From Halodesulfovibrio marinisediminis DSM 17456 (lineage in GTDB: Bacteria; Desulfobacterota; Desulfovibrionia; Desulfovibrionales; Desulfovibrionaceae), in assembly GCF_900129975.1 (NCBI RefSeq), contig NZ_FSRG01000007.1, forward strand, positions 97,908 to 161,907: a stretch of 64,000 nucleotides of DNA, written 5' to 3'. Below are positions 9,831 to 18,248 of the stretch, piece by piece; within the stretch, counting starts at the first letter, position 1; the number at the start of each line of letters is the position of its first letter. The notes beneath the pieces were generated by a model. It had not been told where the DNA came from, did no database searches, and worked only from the letters and a program-made list of their open reading frames with translations. The position numbers and the translations under genes were made by a program.

Positions 9831-10451
9831 TTATTCGGCGGCTTCTAAGTCCGGCTGAAGCGCAGCTGCGTCTTCAAACAGATAGTAGTCCGTAAGCTGG
9901 CAGAGGAGGTGCCCGATAGTGAGCTGTACTTCCTGAATAAGCGGTGTGTGGGAGTGTGGAACATCCAACAGGATGTCGCAGAGTTCGGCCATTTTGCCGC
10001 CACCGTTTCCGGTAAACCCTACAGTAAGAAGACCACGTTCTCGGGCTGCATTAAATGCGTTGATGATGTTGGTAGAGTTGCCGGAAGTGGAAATACCAAC
10101 GAGGATGTCGTTTTTATTTCCCAGAGCCTGAACCTGTTTTGAAAAGACAAAGTCATAGCCGTAGTCATTACCGATGGCTGTGAGAATAGAAGTGTCTGTG
10201 GTCAGGGCAATGGACGGAAGTGGAGGGCGTTCGATCAAAAAGCGGTTTACGAATTCTGCTGCAAGGTGTTGTGCATCTGCTGCACTGCCGCCGTTACCGC
10301 AGAATAAAATTTTACCGCCTTTTGCAAGGCAAACAGCAAACTTGCGCGCAACAGCATCAATTTCTTCTGCGTGCTTAGAAAAATATTCTTCACGCAGGCG
10401 TGCGCCTTCGCGTGCATGTTCTAAAATAGTGTCTATTGCTTGTTGAGTCAT
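9831..10451 (-). CDS. gmhA: D-sedoheptulose 7-phosphate isomerase
   Basis: A SIS-fold isomerase converting sedoheptulose 7-phosphate to D-glycero-D-manno-heptose 7-phosphate, the first step of LPS-core heptose synthesis. Characteristic stretches are FCGNGGSAADAQHLAAEFVNRF, the phosphate-binding GISTSGNSTNI, and HSHTPLIQEVQLTIGH. I chose ATG 10451 (MTQQAIDTILEH, 206 residues) because GGAGAATTG directly precedes it. A longer in-frame extension to 10505 has no ribosome site and would exceed the normal family length. The downstream FmdB-like gene follows after 80 bases. Confidence 0.92.
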   Translation of the reverse strand: MTQQAIDTILEHAREGARLREEYFSKHAEEIDAVARKFAVCLAKGGKILFCGNGGSAADAQHLAAEFVNRFLIERPPLPSIALTTDTSILTAIGNDYGYDFVFSKQVQALGNKNDILVGISTSGNSTNIINAFNAARERGLLTVGFTGNGGGKMAELCDILLDVPHSHTPLIQEVQLTIGHLLCQLTDYYLFEDAAALQPDLEAAE

Positions 10452-10751
10452 CAATTCTCCAAACGCACTAAGGTGGATACGATATTGTCTACAGGTCAGT
10501 ATCACCTGACGGAAAGGAAGTACACTATATAGGCGGGTGTGACAATGACGGAAACTGGATATGAAACAGTCATAAATTTCGGTAGGCTATAAGAAATTTA
10601 TCTTGATCTTGCTGACTTGGTTGTAAGAAAATACAATTAACCGACTTGATTTACTGTTGCCTTAAAAAAGCTGGTGGTACAATTGGATTTATGCGATTCA
10701 TTTTATCATACATTTCTTGAAGTCATAGCTGGTTTTTACTAGAGAACTGCG

Positions 10752-11603
10752 ATGCACCATAATATTTCTACTATTTGTATTGTTACAAAAGCCTCACATG
10801 CAGATGCCGCGGCACTCGGGCAAAAGTTGCTCGGGTGGTTTGCTGCACGCGATGTAGAGGTAATTATTTGCGAAAATGGTACACCGGAATGGGTACACAC
10901 CCGCGACGATGTAAAGTGTGATCTCGTGATTGTGCTGGGTGGAGATGGAACGCTACTTAGCGTTGCACGGCAGCTTGTAGGGCGAGAGATTCCGCTTGTG
11001 GGAATCAACATGGGGAAGGTCGGCTTTCTTGCTGATATACCGAGTGATGCATGGGAAGAGCGTTTGCAGGCAATTCTTGACGGCGAAGTGGAGTTTCGCA
11101 GAAGGCTTGCTCTTTCTTGCACTGTGACCCGTGGTGATGAGACTGTTTTTAGCGGTGTTGCGGCAAACGACTTTGTTATTAACAGAGGGGCGCTTGCCCG
11201 TATTACTACACTTGATCTTGCAATAAACGGTACCTCAATGGGTGAAATCCGTGCAGACGGTATCATTGTTGCCTCCCCATCCGGTTCTACAGGGTATGCT
11301 ATTTCCGCAGGTGGTCCGCTTGTACATCCAGATATGGATGCGTATTCAGTCACACCTGTCTGTGCATTTTTACGTAGCTTTTATCCTATGGTGTTACCTG
11401 GGGAACATGTGTTCACTGCCACCGTGCGTACGCATGATGCAGATTTGTTCCTGACACAGGACGGACAGGAAGGGGTTTTGCTGCACCCTGATGATATTGT
11501 TTCCATTTCGAAAGCCAAAGGCGGTCTGCTGTACGCTGAATTTGACGATAATTCGTATTACAAAAAGCTCATCACAAGAGGATTTATTCGCGAAAACTGC
11601 TAG
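10752..11603 (+). CDS. nadK: NAD kinase
   Basis: This 283-residue cytosolic enzyme phosphorylates NAD to NADP. The glycine-rich motif LGGDGTLLSVAR lies near residue 63, followed by GINMGKVGFLAD. The substrate-binding ANDFVINRG and the conserved ADGIIVASPSGSTGYAISAGGP complete the family signature. It is the first gene of a plus-strand group with the DUF89-like gene (35-base gap) and gatB. Confidence 0.96.
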   Translation: MHHNISTICIVTKASHADAAALGQKLLGWFAARDVEVIICENGTPEWVHTRDDVKCDLVIVLGGDGTLLSVARQLVGREIPLVGINMGKVGFLADIPSDAWEERLQAILDGEVEFRRRLALSCTVTRGDETVFSGVAANDFVINRGALARITTLDLAINGTSMGEIRADGIIVASPSGSTGYAISAGGPLVHPDMDAYSVTPVCAFLRSFYPMVLPGEHVFTATVRTHDADLFLTQDGQEGVLLHPDDIVSISKAKGGLLYAEFDDNSYYKKLITRGFIRENC

Positions 11604-11638
11604 TCTTGGACAGCTATTAGACATGAGGGAGAAGAGAG

Positions 11639-13387
11639 ATGGGGAAAGTACTGCCTGCTATTGAGTCTGCCAGAGATGTGCGCTGGGGACAGGATGCAGC
11701 CATGGACGCCTGGTTGCACCACTTTAAGACAGAAAACAACATTGAACACCTCATGAATCCTGAACGCGTTGCTTCTGATGAGCAATTGAAGTTCATGGTT
11801 GCCCTTGATGAACAACAAGTTTTTATTCCTTGTTCAGATGAAACACTTATGTGTTTGATGGAAGAAGAACCGTCTGATGAACTTATGCGTGAGTATGGAC
11901 GGATATGGTTGCATACCGTCCGGCTTATTCGTAAGCATGCGTTCAACAAATATCATGAGCGCAAGGTGATAGGATTTTGTCGCCTGCGGTTTAAGACGCA
12001 TTTATTATCGCGGATTATGATTCCATCCCGCCTGCTGAAACGCATGAATAGTATTGTGCTTACGCAGTGTTCTTTGGTTGATCCATATAGTACAAAGAAA
12101 CTGGCTGCCAACCGCAGTGCGTTTGAGTTTTTTACGAATTCTGCCACTGACAGAATGCTCTATTCAACGCCGTCTGAGTGCATGTATAACCCTGACTTGC
12201 GTAATCTCAGATCGGAATTGGACATAATAGAACTGGTACGCCTGATGTATTTTTCCACGATGCCTGAGTTGTGGAGTAACGGTACGCCTTCATATCTTGA
12301 TATTGAAAAAGAGATAAACAAGCCGTGTCCGACATCCCATGCGTTGGAAGTACTTCTTGGTACGGAAAAAGATGATCGGAAAACAATCCTATTTTTGCCG
12401 GATAGCAGTGGAGGAATTGTGTTTGACCTCTACTTTATTCGGGCGTTACTCAGGCTTGGGCATAAAGTTATTCTGGCATTGAAAGAAGGTTTTATTTTTG
12501 ATTCTCCGACGTTCTGGGATGCTATGCAGGACCCCGTACTGGTCGAATTGTGCAAGACTGCTAAGATGGTGCCAAACGACACCATTTCTAAGAACCTCTT
12601 GCTGGCATTGCTGCGTTCGCATCGGTTCCTGATTGTTTCTGATGGAATGCGTGAGAAGTTGAACCTTTACAAAACTAATGTGACTTTTTCTCGTGCTTGG
12701 AAAGAATGTGACATTGTTTTTGCTAAAGGAGCAGACAACTTTGACAACCTGTTGAATTGCGGGCACAGCTTTACCCGCGACGTGCTCGGATTTTACAGAA
12801 AAGATGACGGCACTTTCGTCCTTGAAGCAAAAACACGGGCCAGCTGTGTGCGAAAATTTAGTGAAGAAGCCATTAATGAGATGGCAAGCCGAATTATCGA
12901 ACAGATGCGCAAGGAAAAGCAGAAAGGGCGAACTGTTATGTTTTATAGCGCTGTTATCGGTTCTATTCCTGGTGAAACCGACACTGCTATCAAACTTGTA
13001 AATACGTTTGTTTCCCATTTGCGTACCCGACTTGATAGAACATTCATCATTAACCCTGCCGAACACTTCGAAGAAGGTATGGATGGTGATGACTTGATGT
13101 TCATGTGGGAACAGGTTCAGCGAAGCGGGTTGTTGGACGTCTGGCGTTTTCAGACAGTTGAAGATATAGAAACGAGCTTTGCTTTGCTTGATCGTAAGGT
13201 TCCGTCCGTTTGGTCGGGTAAGGATTCTACGTTTTCTACCGGTTGTACAAAGGAAATGCGTATTGCATTGGATGTACAGAAGAAGAATCCGGAATTACAG
13301 ATCATCGGGCCAAGTTCAGAGAAATTTTTCCGTAGAGCAGAATATGGCGTCGGTAAATACTACGATGCCGGTATTACCTCTATGTAA
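11639..13387 (+). CDS. DUF89/ARMT1-like domain protein
   Basis: A 582-residue soluble protein. The N-terminal 220 residues are helical and not assignable. The C-terminal part resembles the DUF89/ARMT1 fold, a metal-dependent phosphatase or carboxyl methyltransferase-like family. It has the aspartate motif LPDSSGGIVFDLYFIRALLRLG, then VSDGMREK, and FAKGADNFDNLLN, the usual KGxxNF-like metal-site loop. Known members hydrolyse sugar phosphates or damaged metabolites; no substrate can be inferred here. Start ATG has GAGGGAGAAGAGAG in front. The gene lies between nadK and gatB, and a 12-bp hairpin follows before gatB. Confidence 0.7.
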   Translation: MGKVLPAIESARDVRWGQDAAMDAWLHHFKTENNIEHLMNPERVASDEQLKFMVALDEQQVFIPCSDETLMCLMEEEPSDELMREYGRIWLHTVRLIRKHAFNKYHERKVIGFCRLRFKTHLLSRIMIPSRLLKRMNSIVLTQCSLVDPYSTKKLAANRSAFEFFTNSATDRMLYSTPSECMYNPDLRNLRSELDIIELVRLMYFSTMPELWSNGTPSYLDIEKEINKPCPTSHALEVLLGTEKDDRKTILFLPDSSGGIVFDLYFIRALLRLGHKVILALKEGFIFDSPTFWDAMQDPVLVELCKTAKMVPNDTISKNLLLALLRSHRFLIVSDGMREKLNLYKTNVTFSRAWKECDIVFAKGADNFDNLLNCGHSFTRDVLGFYRKDDGTFVLEAKTRASCVRKFSEEAINEMASRIIEQMRKEKQKGRTVMFYSAVIGSIPGETDTAIKLVNTFVSHLRTRLDRTFIINPAEHFEEGMDGDDLMFMWEQVQRSGLLDVWRFQTVEDIETSFALLDRKVPSVWSGKDSTFSTGCTKEMRIALDVQKKNPELQIIGPSSEKFFRRAEYGVGKYYDAGITSM

Positions 13388-13414
13388 CGTAGAGTACTAA
13401 CAATAAATTAACTG

Positions 13415-13443
13415 GCTACCCTGTGCTTATCGCACGGGGTAGC
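13415..13443 (+). promoter_or_regulatory. Hairpin between the DUF89-like gene and gatB
   Basis: Twelve base pairs (GCTACCCTGTGC at 13415-13426 with GCACGGGGTAGC at 13432-13443, one wobble pair) close a 5-base loop. No T run follows, so this is more likely an mRNA-processing, stability or attenuation element than a simple terminator. Confidence 0.5.
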
Positions 13444-13486
13444 TGTTCTTCGGTATGTTCCGGAAGATAGATGTAAGGAGAGTGTT

Positions 13487-14917
13487 ATGGCTGATTTTGA
13501 AGTAGTCATCGGGCTTGAGGTTCATGCTCAGCTCAAGACGGAATCAAAATTATTCTGTTCCTGTTCGACCCGTTTCGGGTCTGATCCGAATGAAAATGTG
13601 TGTGAAGTATGCTCCGGTATGCCAGGAGCATTGCCTGTCTTGAATGCCAGAGCTGTTGAATTTGCTGCTAAAATGGGTCTTGCAATGAACTGTACTGTAA
13701 GCCTTGACTCTATTTTTGAGCGTAAAAACTACTTCTATCCTGATTCTCCTAACGGCTATCAGATTTCTCAGCTTGATAATGCAATCTGCCAACATGGTCA
13801 TATCGAAATTCCGGTTGGTGATTCCTTGAAGCGTGTGGGCATTACACGTATCCAGCTTGAGAACGATGCTGGTAAGTCTATTCACTCTCAGGCAGAAAAT
13901 CTTTCATACGTCGACTTTAACCGTACAGGTGTTCCGCTCATCGAGATTGTTTCTGAGCCGGATATGCGTAGCGCTGAAGAAGCAGTATCCTACCTCAAGA
14001 CATTGCATTCTATTTTGCTCTATCTTGACATCTGTGATGGTAACATGGAGGAAGGCAGCTTCCGTTGTGACGCAAACGTGTCTTTGCGTCCGCGTGGCCA
14101 GAAAGAATTCGGTACTCGTGTTGAATTGAAAAACATGAACTCCTTCCGTAACGTGCAGCGTGGTATTGAATACGAAATTACTCGTCAGGAAGATCTTATT
14201 CTTGATGGTGAAGAAGTTATTCAGGAAACTCGTCTCTACAACGCAGAGAAGAATATCACTGCTTCCATGCGTGGTAAGGAAGAAGCACATGACTACCGTT
14301 ACTTCCCGGATCCTGACCTGATTCCAGTTAAGTTGACAGAAGAACAGGTTGCTTCATGGAAGGGCGAGTTGCCGGAACTCCCGCTTGAAAAGCGTGCTCG
14401 TTTTGAGGAAGAGTTTGGCTTGCCGGAGTATGATGCTAACTTGCTTACACAAGATAGAGGTATCGCTGAGTACTTTGAAGCTGCCGTAAAAGCGTTTAAT
14501 AATCCTAAAAAGTTAAGTAACTTTATGATGGGTCAATTCATGCGTGAATTGAATGAGCGTAATATTACAGTTGCAGACGTTGCACTTCAGCCTGAAAACT
14601 TTGCAGAACTTGTTCGAATCGTTGAAGAGGGCATGATATCTACTAAGATTGGTAATGATGTTTTGCCTGAACTTATGGAACAGGATGGTTCTGCAGAGGC
14701 CTTTGTAAAAGCTAAAGGTATGGTTCAGATTTCAGATTCCTCTGAGCTTGAAGCCGTTGTGGACGAAGTAATAGCAGAAAATCCATCCGAAGCAGAAGCT
14801 TACCGAGGTGGTAAACATAAATTACAAAGCTTTTTTGTTGGTCAGGTTATGCGTAAGACGCGAGGAAAAGCAAATCCTGCTCTTGTTAACCAATTACTAC
14901 AGAAGAAATTGCAGTAA
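13487..14917 (+). CDS. gatB: Asp-tRNA(Asn)/Glu-tRNA(Gln) amidotransferase subunit B
   Basis: A 476-residue GatB that, with GatA and GatC, transamidates mischarged Glu-tRNA(Gln) or Asp-tRNA(Asn). The N-terminus has the canonical [20 protein letters not shown] and the zinc cysteines around [12 protein letters not shown]. The stretch [14 protein letters not shown] is the catalytic cradle signature. The C-terminal helical/YqeY-like tail ends at residue 476. The start ATG is preceded by AAGGAGAG. GatA and GatC are not in the window. A strong terminator follows. Confidence 0.97.
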   Translation: MADFEVVIGLEVHAQLKTESKLFCSCSTRFGSDPNENVCEVCSGMPGALPVLNARAVEFAAKMGLAMNCTVSLDSIFERKNYFYPDSPNGYQISQLDNAICQHGHIEIPVGDSLKRVGITRIQLENDAGKSIHSQAENLSYVDFNRTGVPLIEIVSEPDMRSAEEAVSYLKTLHSILLYLDICDGNMEEGSFRCDANVSLRPRGQKEFGTRVELKNMNSFRNVQRGIEYEITRQEDLILDGEEVIQETRLYNAEKNITASMRGKEEAHDYRYFPDPDLIPVKLTEEQVASWKGELPELPLEKRARFEEEFGLPEYDANLLTQDRGIAEYFEAAVKAFNNPKKLSNFMMGQFMRELNERNITVADVALQPENFAELVRIVEEGMISTKIGNDVLPELMEQDGSAEAFVKAKGMVQISDSSELEAVVDEVIAENPSEAEAYRGGKHKLQSFFVGQVMRKTRGKANPALVNQLLQKKLQ

Positions 14918-14930
14918 GATACATAAAAGT

Positions 14931-14967
14931 AAAAAAAAGGACGCCATAACAGGCGTCCTTTTTTTTG
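14931..14967 (+). terminator. Intrinsic terminator after gatB
   Basis: The stem AAAAAAAAGGACGCC (14931-14945) pairs with GGCGTCCTTTTTTTT (14952-14966) around a 6-base loop. Confidence 0.93.
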
Positions 14968-15320
14968 TTTGCTTGAAGATGTTGGCTAGACAAGGATCAG
15001 GTAAGTTGAACGGTTCTATATTGTACCTAAAAATTTAGTTAGTATTAACAAACAACATTGTGAGTAAAAAATAAAAAAAAATATACGAAAGAAACATGAT
15101 GTTATTCATTTTTATATAAAGTGAATATTAATTGAACAAGAATGTTCTTTTGTCTCTTTACTGGCATAGTAAAATACTGTCATAAAAAAAGTATCATGAA
15201 TAAAAAGTGCTTTGTTTGACGAGGGGTAGAAGAAAATGTATTTAGGCATGAATAACATTTGTGTAATGTAAAAGAGTTGTGCCTAGTCGTTGAGCAATAG
15301 TATTTCATGAGGTGCATTAA
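14968..15320. other. AT-rich intergenic region upstream of the MucR-like gene
   Basis: About 350 bases, strongly AT-rich, with no credible coding frame. Apart from the promoter candidate near 15216-15244 I see no defined element. Its length and composition fit a regulatory region for the transcription factor downstream. Confidence 0.5.
15216..15244 (+). promoter_or_regulatory. Candidate sigma-70 promoter for the MucR-like gene
   Basis: TTGACG (15216-15221) is separated by 17 bases from TATTTA (15239-15244). The -10 match is only moderate. It lies about 75 bases upstream of the start codon at 15321. Confidence 0.35.
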
Positions 15321-15719
15321 ATGGAAGACTACTTAAAAGAAGCGTTGGAGATTGTTAAGGCGCAAGCTAGTGTGCGGACTATGACAGAGGAAGAAATTAC
15401 CTCTATGGTGAAAACACTTGCGTCTGGCATTAAGGTTATCAGTGAAGATGATGCTCTTGCTGAAGAAACACAAGAAGCTGCAGTAGATCCAAAAAAGTCT
15501 ATCAAAGAAAAGACTGTTACATGTCTTGAGTGTGGAAAGACTTTTAAGATCTTAACAAAGCGTCATCTTGCGTTACACGATCTTGATGCAATTTCTTATC
15601 GTGAAAAATGGGGGCTGAAAAAGAATACGCCGTTGGTTTGTAAGGCATTACAGCGCGAACGACGTAAGAAAATGAACAATATGAAATTGTGGGAAAGAAG
15701 ACGCAAGAACGAAGAGTAA
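15321..15719 (+). CDS. MucR/Ros family zinc-finger transcriptional regulator
   Basis: A 132-residue regulator. The C-terminal half carries the prokaryotic Ros/MucR zinc-finger signature. VTCLECGKTFKILTKRH provides Cys, Cys and the first His, and RHLALHDLDA supplies the second. SYREKWGLKKNTPLVC is the typical following block. The N-terminal helical part (EALEIVKAQASVRTMTEEEI) also matches the family. In alphaproteobacteria MucR represses exopolysaccharide and virulence genes; targets here are unknown. Start ATG is preceded by GAGGTG. It is a single-gene unit between terminators. Confidence 0.9.
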   Translation: MEDYLKEALEIVKAQASVRTMTEEEITSMVKTLASGIKVISEDDALAEETQEAAVDPKKSIKEKTVTCLECGKTFKILTKRHLALHDLDAISYREKWGLKKNTPLVCKALQRERRKKMNNMKLWERRRKNEE

Positions 15720-15847
15720 CAATCTGCTTTGTATTTCGAGGATACAGAAGTAGTACTTTTGCGATGCTTGCTTTTTCAATCGCATAATACAGATTGTGCA
15801 GATATGATACAGATCTTATCTGTAAACATTAGGGGATTTAATACACG

Positions 15848-15878
15848 AAAAAACGCCTCATTTGAGGCGTTTTTTTTG
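15848..15878. terminator. Bidirectional intrinsic terminator
   Basis: AACGCCTCA (15852-15860) pairs with TGAGGCGTT (15863-15871), with A and T runs on both sides. It sits between the convergent MucR-like gene and the YkgJ-like gene. Confidence 0.9.
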
Positions 15879-15884
15879 TTTTGT

Positions 15885-16496
15885 TTATGAAAGCTTCGGA
15901 GGGCCCTGAACGATCATCTCAGCCAGAGTGAGGTTGACTCTCGGGGCTGTTTTAAGAGCGGGCCCTGCGTACTTCATTTCCAGTTGAGCCAGTTCTTGGT
16001 AGAACGGGGTGCGGTTCAGCATAGGAATTAAAAATTCCTCCATGCCTTCTACTTGTTCACGGAAGCGGTAGCAGCCTTGGAAGTAGCGCTGCTCTCCGTT
16101 CGGCAGTATCATTAAGTTTTTTGTGCCGTGCATGCGGCAGATCATAAGGCGGTAGTCATACAGCCCGCACAGTCCATCTTCGTTTAGTGGACACATAACG
16201 TGGGGGCGTTCGTTTTTGGTGAGAGCTTCATCATACTGTGCTACTACATCTTTTGCACGCTGGATAAAGTAGTTTCGCTTTTCTTCTGAAAGCGAATTCA
16301 AGCCCTTCCATAAGTACGCCCACTCGATGTATGTGTGATGCTGGAAGTAGCTATAGCAGCAGTTATCTTGGCAGCCTGCACAGGATAGACCTGCTTCAGC
16401 AGCAGTTTTAGCATAGGCATCTGCCATGTTCTTGTAGAGTTTGGCCAGCTTACCGAAGGTACCTACTGTTGCTGTGCGTTTATTTTTCTTTTTCAT
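15885..16496 (-). CDS. YkgJ-like cysteine-cluster protein
   Basis: A protein of about 203 residues with the cysteine cluster CAGCQDNCC near the N-terminus and later cysteines (CPLNEDGLCGLYDYRLMICR). This is the pattern of the YkgJ family, putative Zn/Fe-chelating proteins formerly described as Fe-S oxidoreductase-like. The start ATG at 16494-16496 overlaps the shikimate kinase stop by ATGA and has GGGAGT in front, so the two genes are translationally coupled. A longer start at 16535 would lie inside the upstream gene. The biochemical function is unknown. Confidence 0.8.
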   Translation of the reverse strand: MKKKNKRTATVGTFGKLAKLYKNMADAYAKTAAEAGLSCAGCQDNCCYSYFQHHTYIEWAYLWKGLNSLSEEKRNYFIQRAKDVVAQYDEALTKNERPHVMCPLNEDGLCGLYDYRLMICRMHGTKNLMILPNGEQRYFQGCYRFREQVEGMEEFLIPMLNRTPFYQELAQLEMKYAGPALKTAPRVNLTLAEMIVQGPPKLS

Positions 16497-17017
16497 GACT
16501 GTACTCCCAACTTTTTCAGAAGAGTTGTTACGCACTCGCCTGGTGTCTTGTCATCGCACTGGATAGTTACGGTTGCGTACTTCTTATACAACTCCGCACG
16601 TTCGTTGTAGAGATCTTCGATGGTCTGTCCCGGAGCAATAGCAAGGCCGCGGTCAGGTTTTTTGCTGATGCGCTCAAGAATTTTCGGGAGGCTGACATCC
16701 AGATGGCATACCGGCCCAAGAGATCTCAGGTGCTCCATTGCTTTTTCTCTGTACACAACACTACCACCGGTGGCGATTACGCAGCGTTTTGCACGAAGCG
16801 CGCTTACTACGGTACATTCGACATCAAGAAATTCTTCTTTCGTCATAGAGTCGGTAACAGCCTGCAAGTTGGTTCCATACTGGCCTTCAATAAGATGGTC
16901 GGTGTCAATAAATACCCAGCCCAGCTCGTGAGCAAGAATCTTCCCTAAGGTTGATTTTCCTGCACTTGCCATGCCTATAAGGGTAATACAATCTGTTTCG
17001 TTTGGGTAATCTGCCAT
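16493..17017 (-). CDS. aroK: Shikimate kinase
   Basis: A 174-residue P-loop kinase that phosphorylates shikimate for aromatic amino-acid synthesis. Visible motifs are Walker A LIGMASAGKSTLGK, the shikimate-binding DTDHLIE, the VIATGGSVVY motif, and a lid region around KKPDRGLAI. The Walker A loop reads ASAGKST instead of the commoner MGAGKST, and the lid lacks the usual RPLL, so a paralogous small-molecule kinase role is not excluded. The start ATG 17015-17017 follows AAGGAAACATTC. The stop overlaps the YkgJ-like gene by four bases. Confidence 0.8.
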   Translation of the reverse strand: MADYPNETDCITLIGMASAGKSTLGKILAHELGWVFIDTDHLIEGQYGTNLQAVTDSMTKEEFLDVECTVVSALRAKRCVIATGGSVVYREKAMEHLRSLGPVCHLDVSLPKILERISKKPDRGLAIAPGQTIEDLYNERAELYKKYATVTIQCDDKTPGECVTTLLKKLGVQS

Positions 17018-17113
17018 GAATGTTTCCTTGCTAATCTGGTTATCGCCTTTTGTTCTGCCTGTAGAGGCTGGCTGTGTCAATGCTGCTGGGCGTTGTCTCA
17101 GGTGCATGGATAC

Positions 17114-17143
17114 AAAAAAAGGCAGGTTCGTAAGAACCTGCCT
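17114..17143 (-). terminator. Intrinsic terminator after rpsI
   Basis: AAGGCAGGTTC (17119-17129) pairs with GAACCTGCCTT (17133-17143) around a 3-base loop. The minus strand then has a seven-base T run. It ends the rplM-rpsI operon. Confidence 0.92.
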
Positions 17144-17172
17144 TGAAGGTCGAGCAGTAAACTCGCAGCGAA

Positions 17173-17565
17173 TTAACGCTTGGAGTACTGGAAGCGAGCA
17201 CGAGCGCCACGCTGACCGTATTTTTTACGCTCTTTCTTACGAGCGTCACGGGTCAGGAAGCCTGCTTTTTTGAGTGCTGGACGCATGTCAGCGTCAACTT
17301 CGAGCAGTGCACGGGAAATACCGTGACGTACTGCAAGAGCCTGGCCGGACATACCGCCACCAGCTACGTTAACTTTGATGTCAAACTTTTCGAGCATCTT
17401 AACGAGCTCGAGAGGCTGACGGATGATCATCTGAAGAGTCTTGCGTGGGAAGTACTCATCGTAAGGACGACCGTTAACAGTGATCTGACCGCTACCAGCG
17501 TAGAGGCGGGTACGAGCAGTAGCGTTCTTTCTTCTGCCTGTGCCGTAATCAAATTCGTTGGACAT
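17173..17565 (-). CDS. rpsI: 30S ribosomal protein S9
   Basis: A 130-residue S9. The N-terminus [20 protein letters not shown], central [21 protein letters not shown], and the basic C-terminus [16 protein letters not shown] (whose final Lys-Arg reaches the ribosomal P site) are diagnostic. It follows rplM after 20 bases with GGAG before its ATG. Confidence 0.98.
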   Translation of the reverse strand: MSNEFDYGTGRRKNATARTRLYAGSGQITVNGRPYDEYFPRKTLQMIIRQPLELVKMLEKFDIKVNVAGGGMSGQALAVRHGISRALLEVDADMRPALKKAGFLTRDARKKERKKYGQRGARARFQYSKR

Positions 17566-17585
17566 AGTAATCTCCTACCTCTAAT

Positions 17586-18020
17586 CTAGTACTTAAGCTC
17601 AAGAGCCTGAGGGTTCTGAGCAGCATGTGGGTGCTCGGTACCAACGTAAACTTTAAGCTTTTTCATGAGAGCGCGACCAAGACGGTTCTTTGGAAGCATA
17701 CCCTGAACAGCTTTACGGATAACATCTTCAGGTTTTTTCTCAAGCATGGTCTCAAGGTTAGCTTCTTTGAGGCCACCTGGGAAACCGGTGTGACGGTAGT
17801 ACATTTTGTCTTCCATCTTTTTACCGGTAACTTTGATTTTTTCACAATTCACGACTACGATAAAATCACCGTTGTCAACGTGAGGTGCGAATTCTGGCTT
17901 ATGTTTGCCACGAAGGCGGTGTGCGATCTGGGTAGCGAGACGACCGAGGATCTGGTCCTCTGCGTCAACTACGAACCACTCGCGAGTGATATCTTCAGGC
18001 TTAGGGCTGAAAGTTTTCAT
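17586..18020 (-). CDS. rplM: 50S ribosomal protein L13
   Basis: A 144-residue L13. Diagnostic stretches are [50 protein letters not shown] and [18 protein letters not shown]. It starts at ATG 18018-18020 behind AGGAG. It forms the usual two-gene operon with rpsI and has a folded leader of roughly 160 bases upstream (18106-18171). Confidence 0.98.
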   Translation of the reverse strand: MKTFSPKPEDITREWFVVDAEDQILGRLATQIAHRLRGKHKPEFAPHVDNGDFIVVVNCEKIKVTGKKMEDKMYYRHTGFPGGLKEANLETMLEKKPEDVIRKAVQGMLPKNRLGRALMKKLKVYVGTEHPHAAQNPQALELKY

Positions 18021-18105
18021 CTATATTACTCCTAGTGTCGAAACACGTTGGCTCTTATGGAGTTCTTGTTTCCATGTCAATAAAACAATAAGATCGGTCA
18101 GCCCA

Positions 18106-18171
18106 AAGCCGGCGGTTGTAAACGGGGGGATCCAGATTCTGTTACAAATCCTGGAAAAAGACCTCCGGCTT
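18106..18171 (-). promoter_or_regulatory. Structured 5' leader of the L13-S9 operon
   Basis: On the minus-strand transcript, 10 bases at 18162-18171 pair with 18106-18115 (CCGGAGG-type GC stem, one mismatch). An inner helix pairs TTGTAA (18142-18147) with TTACAA (18116-18121). A competing helix between 18147-18154 and 18132-18138 overlaps the inner one. L13 autoregulatory leaders are known in other bacteria. Whether this one is homologous cannot be told from the sequence alone. Confidence 0.45.
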
Positions 18172-18188
18172 CGTGCGGAAACATCGTT

Positions 18189-18215
18189 CTTATACCATGA
18201 CCGATTCGTTGCCAA
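18189..18215 (-). promoter_or_regulatory. Candidate promoter of rplM-rpsI
   Basis: On the minus strand TTGGCA (18210-18215) is followed after 15 bases by TATAAG (18189-18194), preceded by TGG, an extended -10 pattern. It would start the transcript just before the structured leader. Confidence 0.45.
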
Positions 18216-18248
18216 GTGATTTTTGTGAAAATATGAGGATTTTTTATC

